NCBI GenBank assembly: GCA_003531115.1
Contig: DQHT01000105.1
Coordinates: 10,208-31,923, forward strand
From: Bacteroidota bacterium
Lineage (GTDB): Bacteria; Bacteroidota; Bacteroidia; UBA8524
DNA: 21,716 nucleotides
Direction of reading: 5' to 3'
A program made the position numbers and the translations under genes. The notes below the pieces were generated by a model that worked only from the letters and a program-made list of their open reading frames with translations, searched no databases and was not told where the DNA came from. Positions 1-9,834 of this stretch are shown here, piece after piece. Numbering within the stretch: position 1 is the stretch's first letter; every line of letters starts with the position of its first letter.

Positions 1-3000
1 ATACCAGTGCTATTGGCGATATGACCTTCCAATGGGATTTTGGAAATGGAATCACCTCGACCGCTCAGGATACATCGGTAAGTTTTATAGCCGCCGGCAC
101 CAGTGATACGGTTTATACCGTTCGTCTTATTGCCTTCAGCGAACATGGTTGTGCCGACACTTTTACAAGCACCGTGCGTGTGCACCCCGGACCGGTTGCC
201 TCGTTTGGGGTCAATCAAGCCATTGCCTGTGCGCCATTCAATTTCGAATTCACCAATAATTCTATCAACTCCACCAATTTTTACTGGGCAGTTGACGGGG
301 TCTACGGATACAATCAAACGACACGTCCTGACACCCTGATCAGTTCAGACACGCAATCGGTATTGATCAGTTTGGTAGCTGAAACATCTTTCGGTTGCCC
401 GAATGATACAGCCGACATGGTCATCGGCACCTCACGCAACCCGATCGCCGATTTTGTAACGAACCCGGATTCAGGTTGTGGTCCGCTAACGGTCGCTTTT
501 GGCAATACCAGCCAGTTTGCTTCCAGCTTTTTCTGGGATTTCCGCAACGGGGAAACAAGCTCGTCCCAAGATACCAGCATGAGCTTTGATGCGGCCCTTT
601 TCAACGATAGTACCTACACCATAAAACTGTACGCCTATAACTGGCAGGGTTGTCCGGATAGTACGGAGCGGGATATCGTTGTGCATCCAAACCCGGATGT
701 AACATTTACCCAAAGCAATACCGACAGTTGCGGACCATTGACGGTTTCATTTACCAATACTTCCACCCATTACCCGGGAGGATCCATCGCCGACATGACT
801 TTTAACTGGACCTTTAGTAATGGTTCAAGTTCCACTGCTCAGGACACTGTCATTCAGTTTTTAGCAGATAATATTAATGATGAAATTTATACGGTTCAGT
901 TAATCGGATTAAACCGATATGGATGTCCGGATACGGCTACGAGTACCGTTCGGGTTTATCCCAATCCAGTGGCACAGTTTACCATGAGCCAGGCCGACAG
1001 CTGCGGACCAATGGGGGTGAGTTTTACCAATACCTCCTTCCCGAATGATACCGGGACTATTGCCGACATGACCTTCAGCTGGAATCTGGGGAATGGGGCA
1101 ACAGGCAGCACCACCCATATTTCCACGAGCTACGGTGCTTCCTTGATCCAGGACTCTGTTTACACCATCCAATTGATCGCGTTTAGCGAACACGGTTGTC
1201 CGGATACTGCTACCAACACGGTTCGCGTCTATCCAAAACCAACAGCCCAATACACCCAGAGCGATACCAGCGGCTGCGGGCCTTTGGTAGTGACATTTGG
1301 CAATACATCGATTCCCTATGATACCAGTGCTATTGGCGATATGACATTCCAATGGGATTTTGGAAATGGAATCACCTCGACGAGCCAGGATGAAAGTGTA
1401 AGTTTTGTCGCAGCATCCATCAATGATACGGTGTATACGGTTCGGCTGATCGCCTTTAGTGAACATGGCTGTGCCGATACGGTTACCAGTACCGTGCGTG
1501 TCCATCCAAAACCAACAGTTTCCTTAACGAAAGACGACAGCATCGGGTGCGATCCGGTAAGCGTGAATTTTACCGGCTCCGGAGTGAATGTAACGGTCTT
1601 CCATTGGGACTTTGGAGACAGCTCTACCAGTACGCTTCAAAATCCATCGCACGACTTTCGGGCGATTCCATTTGATGATACCACGTATTTGGTAAAGTTG
1701 GTTGGCGAATCTCCTTATGGATGTTTGAGCGATACGATCACAACAACAGTGACAGTTCTGGGAGGACCCTATGCCGAATTTTATCCATCCCCGGATTCTG
1801 TTTGTGCCACAACGAGTTCCCAGATGATCAATAATTCGCTGGGGGCTACCTCTTACCTCTGGGATTTTGGAAATGGAGATACCTCAAGCGTTGTTTCACC
1901 TCAAGCCTTATTTTTGCTAAACCCGGCTGCAGATACGACCTACCATATTGTCATGGTCGCCTCGAATTTGTCCGGCTGTCGGGACACGGCTGAAGGCTAT
2001 GTTGTGGTATCGCCAATACCAACAGCGGCATTCACCCTGGATACGGATACAGGATGTTCTCCGCACAGCGTTCAATTTACCGACCAGTCTTTGTTTGCTA
2101 TATCCCATGCCTGGGCCTATAGCAATGGCCAGTCGGATACCGCTGATGATCCTGTCTTTAGTTTTACCAATTCCGGCATTGTAGATTCCGTTTATTTGGT
2201 CAGGCTGATCGTAACCAATTTGAGCGGCTGTACAGATACGGCAACAGACCTGGTGCGCGTCTATCCCAACCCCACGGCCGATTTTGTGGCTACTCCATCC
2301 AGCGGTTGCGGAGACTTGACTGTAAGTTTTTCAAATCAGTCAACTCCCAACGATACCGGTTCCATCTCCATCATGAGTTTTGAATGGGATCTTGGAAATG
2401 GTACAAACAGCACAGCACAGAATCCATCTACCTCTTATTTGCGCTCCCAAATTCAGGACAGTGTTTACACCATCACCCTGATAGGAAGTAGTGAACATGG
2501 TTGCCGGGATACCACCAGCAATACGGTTCGTGTTTTCCCACAACCCCTTGCTCAATTTAGTCAGAGTGATACCAGCGATTGTGGTCCGCTGACGGTTTCA
2601 TTCCAAAATACCTCAATACCATTTGACACAGGCAGCATAGCCGACATGAATTTCCAGTGGGATTTTGGAAATGGGTTTGTGGGCTATGACCGGCATGATA
2701 CGATCACCTTTTACCCGGCCCTCGTCAACGATACCGTTTACACTGTTCGTTTGATCGCCTTTAGCGAACATGGGTGCCGGGATACGGCCTATTCAACGGT
2801 GCGGGTGCATCCTACACCTCTGGTTGATTTCAGCCGGACTCCAACTTCGGGATGTAGTCCCCTGACCGTTGCCTTTACAAGTAACACCACCAATATCACC
2901 AGCTATTTCTGGGACTTCGGAAACGGAGATACCAGTACCCAGGCCAATCCATCGGCCATTTTTAATAATGTACTCGACATCGATACGGTATTTACCATAA

Positions 3001-6000
3001 CCCTTTCAGGCGAGTCTTTGTATGGATGTCCGAGTGATTCGGCCACACGAACTGTTATTGTTCGCCCTGACCCGGTAGCCGCCTTCACCCAAAGTGAGGA
3101 CTCTGTTTGCGGAACGACCACCATCGTGTTCAGCAATGCTTCAACAGGAGCGAATTCTTATGCATGGAATTTTGGTGACGGCAGTACAGCGGCGAATACC
3201 CATCCCCAGCATAGCTTCAGCATGAACCCGCTGGCAGACACCACCTATACGGTTCGTCTTATTGCCAGCAGCTTCCACAATTGCAGGGATACGGTACTGG
3301 GTTCGGTGACCATTTTCCCTTTCCCGACTGCCGTGATCGAAACGGATACATCCATGGGATGTAATCCACTTACGGTGAACTTCAGTCATACTTCGCTGCT
3401 CAGCACCGGCTTTGCCTGGGATTTTGGTAATGGAAATACCAGTACTTCACAAACCCCAAGTTCGGTGTTTACAAATAACACCCTTTACGATACCCTCTTT
3501 TCGGTTGAATTGCTGGTAAGTTCGGTACATGGATGTGTGGATTCCACCACGACTATGATCCGGGTGTTCCCTGACCCGACTGTGGAATTTGTGGCACAGC
3601 CTACGAGTGGATGCGGAGATTTAACGGTCAATTTTAATAATCAGTCGACTCCAAATGATACCGGTTCAATCGCGATAATGAGTTTTAACTGGGACCTTGG
3701 AAATGGCAGTACCAGCACGGCAACGCATCCATCCTCCCTTTACCTGAGGGCCTTAACTCAGGACAGCATTTACACGGTTGAACTCATCGGAACCAGCGAA
3801 CACGGCTGCCGCGATACAGTGAGCCATGATGTGAGGACCTTCCCTAAACCCCTGGCCGACTTCACCCAAAGCGATACCAGCGGCTGCGGGCCTTTGACGG
3901 TCTCATTCACCAACATATCCATCCCTTACGATACCGGCTCGATCAACGACATGAGTTTCTTCTGGGATTTTGGCAACGGATTGGGATCAACAAACCGGAA
4001 TGAGTCCACGGTCTACTATCCATCCCTCACCCAGGATACGGTTTATACCGTCCGGCTCATTGCCCTGAGTGAACATGGCTGTCGGGACACGATGTATTCA
4101 ACTGTTCGCGTACATCCGGATCCGAATATCAGTTATACCCAAACACCTTCTTCAGGCTGTTCACCACTGACTGTTAACTTTAATGCAACAGGCTTAAATG
4201 TACAAAGCTGGCATTGGGATTTTGCCGATGGAGATACCAGCACGCAGGAAGATCCGATCGAGGTATTCCTTGGCAGACCCGATTTTGACACCACCTATGC
4301 GGTTACACTGAGTGCAGTAAGCGCATATGGATGTTTGAGCGATACCTTAACAAGCAACGTGGTCGTGCGACTCATGCCGGTTGCCTCTTTTGTGAAGAGC
4401 AACGAATCCATTTGTGGCCCGACAACGATCTTCTTCACCAACCAGAGCACAGGTGCCAATGCCTATTCCTGGAGTTTTGGAGATGGCGGAACTTCCGGAA
4501 CAGCCAATCCATCGCATGCCTATTCGATGAATCCGACAGTAGACACCACTTACATAGTCAGGTTGATCGCCACGAATTTTTACAATTGCCGGGATACAAC
4601 GTTTGATTCGGTATCCATCTTTCCATACCCCACGGCGGTGATCGTTACAGATACCTCGATGGGCTGTAATCCGCTGACAGTGAACTTCAGCCATAATTCG
4701 CTGCTCAGCACCGGCTTTGCCTGGGATTTTGGTAATGGAAATACCAGCACATCACAAACCCCAAGCTCCGTATTTACAAACAGCACCCTTTATGATACCC
4801 TGTATTCGGTTGAGTTGCTGGTAAGTTCAGTACATGGATGTGTGGATTCCACGACACGGACAATCCGGGTGTTCCCAGATCCAACGGTCGAATTTGTGGC
4901 CCAGCCAACAAGTGGTTGCGGAGATTTAACGGTCAATTTTAATAATCAGTCGACGCCGAATGATACCGGCTCGATCGCGATAATGAGTTTTAACTGGGAC
5001 CTTGGAAATGGCAGCAGCAGCACAGCAACCCATCCATCCTCCCTTTACCTGAGGGCCTTGACTCAGGATAGCATTTATACGGTTGAACTTATCGGAACCA
5101 GCGAACACGGCTGCCGTGATTCGGTGAGCCATGATGTGAGGACCTTTCCAAAACCACTTGCCAATTTCACCCAAAGCGATACCAGTGGTTGCGGGCCTTT
5201 GACGGTGTCCTTCACCAATATTTCCATCCCGTATGATACCGGCTCGATCAACGACATGAGTTTCTTTTGGGATTTTGGCAATGGATCGGGTTCAACTAAC
5301 CGGAACGAATCCATGGTCTTCTATCCATCCCTGACCCAGGATACTGTTTACACGATTCGCCTGATCGCACTGAGCGAACATGGTTGTCGGGATACGATGT
5401 TCTCAACGGTTCGGGTACATCCTGATCCGAATATCAACTTTACTCCCGATCTCACTTCCGGTTGTGGGCCTTTACCTGTTCAGTTTAGCAGTTCTGTTTT
5501 GAATGTGGGCACCTATTATTGGGATTTTGGTGATGGAGACACGAGCCATCAGGCGAATCCGCTCCACAGCTTCCAAAATCGTCCTGACCTCGATACCAGC
5601 TATACCGTGCGTTTCTGGGGGCAAAGTTCATATGGATGTTGGAGCGATACTGTTTCGCAAGTCATCATCGTGCGCCCGGATCCGGTGGCAAATTTCAGCC
5701 AGAATCTCGACTCCTTATGTGGGGGTGGACTGATCCAGTTCAGCAATAATTCAACACTTGGGTATACCTATCAGTGGGATTTTGGAGATGGTTCAGCTAC
5801 TACCACAGCGGTTAATCCCCAGCATACTTTTGTTGAAGTGCCTTTTACGGACACCCAATACCCGGTTCAATTGATCGCTACTTCGGTATATGGATGCCGG
5901 GATACCCTGGTGAAACCAACTACCATTTTCCCGCTGCCTGATGCGCAAATTACCCATGCTCCGGATAGCGGATGTAGTCCTTTGTTGGTGCAATTCGGTA

Positions 6001-8237
6001 ATCTTTCCACCATTGCTGCCAGTCATAGCTGGACCTTCGGAGACAACAGCTCGGCCATTGGAGATACCTTGCAGCACTTGTTCACCAATCCTTTGGGTAT
6101 CGATCAGGACTTTCAGGTGATCATGCAGGCTGTTACGGTACATGGCTGTATTGATAGGGATACCGTAAGCATTCGTGTACATCCTTTGCCAAGGCCAAAT
6201 TTTGTCTTTAACAAAACAGGGATTTGCGATACCAGCGAATACAATTTCAGCAACCTGAGTGCCGGTGCCTTGCTATATGAGTGGGATTTTGGCGATGGAA
6301 CGGGAAGTTTCCAGGATGATCCATCGCATATTTACCCGACTGCGGTGAGCAGCGATACCACTTTTGTAGCCAAATTGATCGCCACGACCAACAGGGGATG
6401 TATAGATTCTATCAGTACGCCGGTTACGGTAACACCGATCATGCTGGCCAGGGCTTCAACAAACAATGCGTCTGGTTGTCCGCCATTGGAAGTCGATTTT
6501 ATCAATAACTCCACCAATGCTACTTCCTATTATTGGGATTTTGGGGATGGATTTGTGAGTACTTCAGCTACACCAAGCCATACTTTTATCAATCCAGACC
6601 AGTCCACGCGGGTGTACACCGTTCAACTGATCGTGAACAATAATTTTGGATGTGCCGATACCGCAGAAGTTCAAATTACCGTTGCTCCGAATATTGACGC
6701 CAATTTCATTGCATCAAAGACGTCCCTATGTACTGTTGCCGAATATGATTTTGTGAACCTTTCAGTAGGTTCTGTAGACTACCAATGGGATTTTGGTGAT
6801 GGAAGCAACTCCACCCAAAGTAGTCCTACTCATGTTTTTCCGACTAGTTTGACCCAGGATACCAGCTTTACTGTTCGCCTTGTCGCACGGTCATCTGTGA
6901 ACTGTTACGATACGATGTACAGGACGGTTACCGTTCATCCGATCGTGACGGCTTTATTCACCGTTAACAACAACGAAGCCTGCGGGTCTATGCTCGCTCA
7001 GTTTACCAACCTCTCGCGCAATGGCAATTACCATGTCTGGGATTTTGGGGATGGCAGCGGAACGGCCCAGTTCAGTCCTTCGCATGCATATTTTCAAATC
7101 GGCACTTATTACCCGAGTATCACGGTTTATGATGCCTATGGATGTTCTGCAACCTATACCCTGCCCAATCCGATCATCATCTGGCAGGTTCCCCAGGCCA
7201 ATTTTATTGCCACTCCAACGACACAACGTTTGCCTGCTGCGACCTTTGATTTTACGAATCTGTCGGTCGCCATTGATCCACTTACCTACGAATGGGATTT
7301 TGGCGATCCGGGCAGCGGGGCCAATAACAATTCAAGCTTGCAGGATCCGCAGCATACGTATTCCGACAGCGGAACCTATGTGATCCGACTGATCGTTGAC
7401 AATGGCCATTGCCGGGATACCATTGAAAGAACCGTTCGCCTTGAATATTATTTCCCGATCGCTTCCTTCCGCCAGGATCCGGATACCGGTTGTATGGAGC
7501 ATACGGTCAACTTTATCAATGAAAGCCAGTATGCGACCAGTTATCGCTGGTTCTTTGGGGATGGCGGACAGTCGACCGATGAAAACCCAACCCATACTTA
7601 TGTAAATCCCGGAATTTATACTGTATCCCTTATCGCTTACGGACCGGGTGGGGTGGATGATACGACAAAAGTTGACCAGATCGTGGTGATCCAGAAGCCT
7701 TATGCTAATTTCTATGTCACCCCGTTTGTGGCCTGGATGCCGAATACCACGTTCACCTTTGTAAACACATCCCTACTTGCAACAAGTTATATCTGGGATA
7801 TTGAAAGTCCGGACGGGAATGATATCACGACTACGGATGAAAACCCGATCCTCGACTTAAATGTGGAAGGAGAGTATTCCATACGCCTGATCGCTATTAA
7901 TGATTATGGTTGCCGGGATACAGCGTATAGGGAGAATCTGGTGCGGGTGAATGCTGACGGTGTTTTGCTCGTGCCTGATGCCTTTACACCGAATGGAGAC
8001 GGGATCAATGATCAGTTCCGTCCGGTATTTGAAGGCGTAGAGCGTGAAAATTATCATTTCCGTGTATACAACCGTTGGGGAGAGTTGATCTTTGATACCC
8101 GGGATATTGATGAGGCCTGGGATGGAACTTTCCAGGGAAAGATGTGTGAGAGCGAAGTTTATGTATGGCAGGTTGAGGGAATTTATTACGGTAAACAGCA
8201 TTTTGAGCAAAACGGACGTGTGATGCTGTTGCGCTAA
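1..8237 (+). CDS. Giant PKD-repeat surface protein with T9SS type B (CHU_C) sorting domain, 5'-truncated
   Basis: The reading frame is open from base 3 and its start lies before the window, so at least 2744 residues are visible. It is probably an exported adhesin or structural surface protein: I count 30 complete PKD-like modules and one partial, each 81-91 residues, with the Trp-Asp-Phe-Gly-Asn/Asp-Gly core and a final beta strand ending in a V-x-V-x-P-x-P linker. Most modules hold two cysteines, one in a (S/D)-G-C-x-P-L context and one in G-C-x-D-T, suggesting a disulfide per module. The last 91 residues (7962-8237) carry FTPNGDGINDQF and YNRWGELIFDT, the signature of the CHU_C/type B sorting domain that directs proteins through the type IX secretion system. 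Five-module blocks repeat with an exact 1305-nt period. No catalytic domain is visible; ligand and function are unknown. A lipase gene follows after 17 nt. Confidence 0.93.
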   Translation, partial: TSAIGDMTFQWDFGNGITSTAQDTSVSFIAAGTSDTVYTVRLIAFSEHGCADTFTSTVRVHPGPVASFGVNQAIACAPFNFEFTNNSINSTNFYWAVDGVYGYNQTTRPDTLISSDTQSVLISLVAETSFGCPNDTADMVIGTSRNPIADFVTNPDSGCGPLTVAFGNTSQFASSFFWDFRNGETSSSQDTSMSFDAALFNDSTYTIKLYAYNWQGCPDSTERDIVVHPNPDVTFTQSNTDSCGPLTVSFTNTSTHYPGGSIADMTFNWTFSNGSSSTAQDTVIQFLADNINDEIYTVQLIGLNRYGCPDTATSTVRVYPNPVAQFTMSQADSCGPMGVSFTNTSFPNDTGTIADMTFSWNLGNGATGSTTHISTSYGASLIQDSVYTIQLIAFSEHGCPDTATNTVRVYPKPTAQYTQSDTSGCGPLVVTFGNTSIPYDTSAIGDMTFQWDFGNGITSTSQDESVSFVAASINDTVYTVRLIAFSEHGCADTVTSTVRVHPKPTVSLTKDDSIGCDPVSVNFTGSGVNVTVFHWDFGDSSTSTLQNPSHDFRAIPFDDTTYLVKLVGESPYGCLSDTITTTVTVLGGPYAEFYPSPDSVCATTSSQMINNSLGATSYLWDFGNGDTSSVVSPQALFLLNPAADTTYHIVMVASNLSGCRDTAEGYVVVSPIPTAAFTLDTDTGCSPHSVQFTDQSLFAISHAWAYSNGQSDTADDPVFSFTNSGIVDSVYLVRLIVTNLSGCTDTATDLVRVYPNPTADFVATPSSGCGDLTVSFSNQSTPNDTGSISIMSFEWDLGNGTNSTAQNPSTSYLRSQIQDSVYTITLIGSSEHGCRDTTSNTVRVFPQPLAQFSQSDTSDCGPLTVSFQNTSIPFDTGSIADMNFQWDFGNGFVGYDRHDTITFYPALVNDTVYTVRLIAFSEHGCRDTAYSTVRVHPTPLVDFSRTPTSGCSPLTVAFTSNTTNITSYFWDFGNGDTSTQANPSAIFNNVLDIDTVFTITLSGESLYGCPSDSATRTVIVRPDPVAAFTQSEDSVCGTTTIVFSNASTGANSYAWNFGDGSTAANTHPQHSFSMNPLADTTYTVRLIASSFHNCRDTVLGSVTIFPFPTAVIETDTSMGCNPLTVNFSHTSLLSTGFAWDFGNGNTSTSQTPSSVFTNNTLYDTLFSVELLVSSVHGCVDSTTTMIRVFPDPTVEFVAQPTSGCGDLTVNFNNQSTPNDTGSIAIMSFNWDLGNGSTSTATHPSSLYLRALTQDSIYTVELIGTSEHGCRDTVSHDVRTFPKPLADFTQSDTSGCGPLTVSFTNISIPYDTGSINDMSFFWDFGNGLGSTNRNESTVYYPSLTQDTVYTVRLIALSEHGCRDTMYSTVRVHPDPNISYTQTPSSGCSPLTVNFNATGLNVQSWHWDFADGDTSTQEDPIEVFLGRPDFDTTYAVTLSAVSAYGCLSDTLTSNVVVRLMPVASFVKSNESICGPTTIFFTNQSTGANAYSWSFGDGGTSGTANPSHAYSMNPTVDTTYIVRLIATNFYNCRDTTFDSVSIFPYPTAVIVTDTSMGCNPLTVNFSHNSLLSTGFAWDFGNGNTSTSQTPSSVFTNSTLYDTLYSVELLVSSVHGCVDSTTRTIRVFPDPTVEFVAQPTSGCGDLTVNFNNQSTPNDTGSIAIMSFNWDLGNGSSSTATHPSSLYLRALTQDSIYTVELIGTSEHGCRDSVSHDVRTFPKPLANFTQSDTSGCGPLTVSFTNISIPYDTGSINDMSFFWDFGNGSGSTNRNESMVFYPSLTQDTVYTIRLIALSEHGCRDTMFSTVRVHPDPNINFTPDLTSGCGPLPVQFSSSVLNVGTYYWDFGDGDTSHQANPLHSFQNRPDLDTSYTVRFWGQSSYGCWSDTVSQVIIVRPDPVANFSQNLDSLCGGGLIQFSNNSTLGYTYQWDFGDGSATTTAVNPQHTFVEVPFTDTQYPVQLIATSVYGCRDTLVKPTTIFPLPDAQITHAPDSGCSPLLVQFGNLSTIAASHSWTFGDNSSAIGDTLQHLFTNPLGIDQDFQVIMQAVTVHGCIDRDTVSIRVHPLPRPNFVFNKTGICDTSEYNFSNLSAGALLYEWDFGDGTGSFQDDPSHIYPTAVSSDTTFVAKLIATTNRGCIDSISTPVTVTPIMLARASTNNASGCPPLEVDFINNSTNATSYYWDFGDGFVSTSATPSHTFINPDQSTRVYTVQLIVNNNFGCADTAEVQITVAPNIDANFIASKTSLCTVAEYDFVNLSVGSVDYQWDFGDGSNSTQSSPTHVFPTSLTQDTSFTVRLVARSSVNCYDTMYRTVTVHPIVTALFTVNNNEACGSMLAQFTNLSRNGNYHVWDFGDGSGTAQFSPSHAYFQIGTYYPSITVYDAYGCSATYTLPNPIIIWQVPQANFIATPTTQRLPAATFDFTNLSVAIDPLTYEWDFGDPGSGANNNSSLQDPQHTYSDSGTYVIRLIVDNGHCRDTIERTVRLEYYFPIASFRQDPDTGCMEHTVNFINESQYATSYRWFFGDGGQSTDENPTHTYVNPGIYTVSLIAYGPGGVDDTTKVDQIVVIQKPYANFYVTPFVAWMPNTTFTFVNTSLLATSYIWDIESPDGNDITTTDENPILDLNVEGEYSIRLIAINDYGCRDTAYRENLVRVNADGVLLVPDAFTPNGDGINDQFRPVFEGVERENYHFRVYNRWGELIFDTRDIDEAWDGTFQGKMCESEVYVWQVEGIYYGKQHFEQNGRVMLLR
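975..6197 (+). repeat. Four tandem five-module PKD super-repeats, period 1305 bp
   Basis: Equivalent codons recur at 975, 2280, 3585 and 4890, exactly 1305 nt (435 codons) apart; the fourth unit ends at 6197 and is 3 nt longer. Each unit holds modules in a fixed order, with lengths 91, 91, 85, 84 and 84 residues in the unit I counted (2280-3584). The first two modules have an extra N/Y-D-T-G-S-I segment before the Trp core. The units at 3585 and 4890 are the most alike, with long identical DNA stretches. A partial earlier unit is also visible: bases 1-60 match 1321-1380 with a single mismatch, at a 1320-nt offset. Modules after 6198 no longer follow the order. Confidence 0.9.
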
Positions 8238-8242
8238 TTGCG

Positions 8243-8250
8243 TAATTTGG
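8243..8250 (+). promoter_or_regulatory. Possible -7 box of the lipase gene (TAATTTGG)
   Basis: TAATTTGG resembles the Bacteroidota -7 consensus TAnnTTTG, shifted by one base, and ends exactly 4 nt before the ATG at 8255. No TTG at the expected -33 spacing was found, so read-through from the giant gene remains possible. Confidence 0.35.
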
Positions 8251-8254
8251 CCCT

Positions 8255-9340
8255 ATGCGTTTCCGGATCCTTATTTTTCTTATAGCTGTAACTGTTTCAC
8301 CGTGTTTGGCTCAAAAACTCCAGCCGGGTTTTGATAATAGTGAATTCAGGGAATTATTGCTGGTGTCGGTACAAACTACTGCCGACTCTGCCTATATAGC
8401 TAAATTCGAGGCTCCGTCAACGTTTACGATGGCATATCAATCGAAGCCAATGGGGCTTGATAACCTCTGGGATCTCTGGGTGGATAAGGAGGGAAGAGGA
8501 TGCATTAGCATTCGGGGCACTACCATGAAAGAAGAGAGCTGGCTGGCCAATTTTTATGCGGCGATGGTGCCTGCTAAAGGATATCTCCGCTTTGAGGACA
8601 AGGACACTTTTTTCTATGAATTGGCGGCAAACCCGATGGCGGCGGTTCATGTAGGCTGGTTATTGAGTATGGCTTATTTGTCGACCGACATCCTGCCCAA
8701 GATCGATTCCATGTATGCTTTAGGGGTGAAGGAGTATTATATTTATGGACATAGCCAGGGAGGAGCGATATCCTACCTTTTAACGGCGCATCTAGCCAAC
8801 CTGAAAAAAACAGGGCGCTTAGCCGAAGACCTCAGGTTTAAAACCTATTGCAGTGCTGCTCCAAAACCCGGTAACCTATATTTTGCCTATGAATATGAGG
8901 TTTTGACCCAGGAAGGATGGGGGTATAATGTGGTGAATGCACTGGATTGGGTGCCGGAAACACCAATTTCGATTCAGACCCTGGATGATCTGAATCCGAC
9001 GAATCCGTTTGTTTTGCTCGATGGCATGATCCATCAACAACCGGTTCCGGCCCGGTGGATGTTAAACCGGATCTATAAACGCCTTGACAAACCAACACGC
9101 AAAGCCCAACGCATTTATGAAAAGTATCTCGGGGAAGTAACCGCGAGAGTTATTAAAGACAAATTACCCCAATCCATTGCGCCGGAATTTTATTCCAGCA
9201 GTAATTATGTGCGAACGGGTATTACCATTGTGATGATGCCGAATGAGGCCTATTTTTTGGCCTTTCCTGAACAACAGGATGAATTTTTTACGCACCATTA
9301 CCACGAAGCTTATTTGTTTCTGGCCGAGGCAATGAAGTAG
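8255..9340 (+). CDS. Secreted lipase of the class 3 alpha/beta-hydrolase type
   Basis: This 361-residue protein starts with a signal peptide (charged MRFR, hydrophobic stretch, likely cleavage after CLAQ at residue 20), so it should be exported. The nucleophile elbow GHSQGG is at residues 165-170 with Ser167 as predicted catalytic serine. An earlier R-G-T segment (residues 87-89) resembles the oxyanion-hole strand of class 3 lipases. Asp231 in NALDWVP and a histidine near the C-terminus (His347, His348 or His350) are candidates for the rest of the triad. Ester hydrolysis of lipids is the family activity; the substrate is unknown. It begins 17 nt after the giant PKD gene and ends 20 nt before the phosphatase, so it may be cotranscribed with both. 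There is no type IX sorting domain, so it probably stays in the periplasm or reaches the outer membrane by another route. Confidence 0.82.
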   Translation: MRFRILIFLIAVTVSPCLAQKLQPGFDNSEFRELLLVSVQTTADSAYIAKFEAPSTFTMAYQSKPMGLDNLWDLWVDKEGRGCISIRGTTMKEESWLANFYAAMVPAKGYLRFEDKDTFFYELAANPMAAVHVGWLLSMAYLSTDILPKIDSMYALGVKEYYIYGHSQGGAISYLLTAHLANLKKTGRLAEDLRFKTYCSAAPKPGNLYFAYEYEVLTQEGWGYNVVNALDWVPETPISIQTLDDLNPTNPFVLLDGMIHQQPVPARWMLNRIYKRLDKPTRKAQRIYEKYLGEVTARVIKDKLPQSIAPEFYSSSNYVRTGITIVMMPNEAYFLAFPEQQDEFFTHHYHEAYLFLAEAMK

Positions 9341-9348
9341 GGCTTGTG

Positions 9349-9356
9349 TATTTTTG
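9349..9356 (+). promoter_or_regulatory. Candidate -7 box of the tyrosine phosphatase gene (TATTTTTG)
   Basis: TATTTTTG is a full match to TAnnTTTG and lies 4 nt before the ATG at 9361, which would place transcription initiation at or next to the start codon. No convincing -33 TTG at 19-20 nt spacing was seen. Confidence 0.45.
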
Positions 9357-9360
9357 CAGG

Positions 9361-9834
9361 ATGACCCGTATCCTTTTTGTTTGTCTGGGAAATATTTGCC
9401 GCTCCCCTTTGGCTGAAGGCCTTTTTATGGAAAAGCTGAAACAAGCCGGGCTGGAAGCGAAATATAAAGTGGATTCTGCCGGTACTTCGGCTCAACACGA
9501 AGGAGAATTGGCTGATCTGCGCACCCGGGAGAATGCCCGAAAAAACGGGGTTGAATTGATTACCCGTTCCCGCCCATTTAGTAAACAGGATTTTGTGGAT
9601 TTCGACCTGATCCTTACCATGGACCGCAGCAATTATGCAAATGTGATGCGCTGGGAGCCGGCTTTTGTTGAGAAAGTAGCCCAGGTTAAAATGATGCGTG
9701 ATTTTGATCGCCGTTCGCCAGGTGCCGATGTTCCTGATCCTTATTTTGGAGGAGAACAAGGTTTTCAACGGGTATATGAAATCCTGGATCATACAACCGA
9801 AGAGCTGCTGAAGCACCTCGAAGGAAGGAATTAA
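9361..9834 (+). CDS. Low-molecular-weight protein-tyrosine phosphatase
   Basis: The 157-residue cytosolic protein has the complete LMW-PTP signature at its N-terminus: FVCLGNICRS with nucleophile Cys8 and Arg14 of the C-x5-R loop. The general-acid loop DPYFGG, with Asp126, is near residue 126. It hydrolyses phosphotyrosine; in bacteria such enzymes often counteract tyrosine kinases that control exopolysaccharide, but no kinase gene is visible here. I chose the ATG at 9361 over an in-frame GTG at 9346 because the family starts directly with the first beta strand and a -7 box overlaps the longer form. The end overlaps the end of the convergent aminopeptidase gene by 4 bases. Confidence 0.93.
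   Translation: MTRILFVCLGNICRSPLAEGLFMEKLKQAGLEAKYKVDSAGTSAQHEGELADLRTRENARKNGVELITRSRPFSKQDFVDFDLILTMDRSNYANVMRWEPAFVEKVAQVKMMRDFDRRSPGADVPDPYFGGEQGFQRVYEILDHTTEELLKHLEGRN

Noticed and set aside
975..6197. CRISPR-like periodic repeats
   Set aside because: The repeats are long, in frame, coding and without unique spacers of constant length.
103..8210. Many open frames of 60-200 codons in other frames of the giant gene
   Set aside because: They follow the repetitive PKD coding sequence, recur with its period, and lack start signals or recognisable protein features.
9346..9360. GTG start for the tyrosine phosphatase
   Set aside because: It would place five residues before the conserved first strand and overlap the -7 box; ATG 9361 fits the family.
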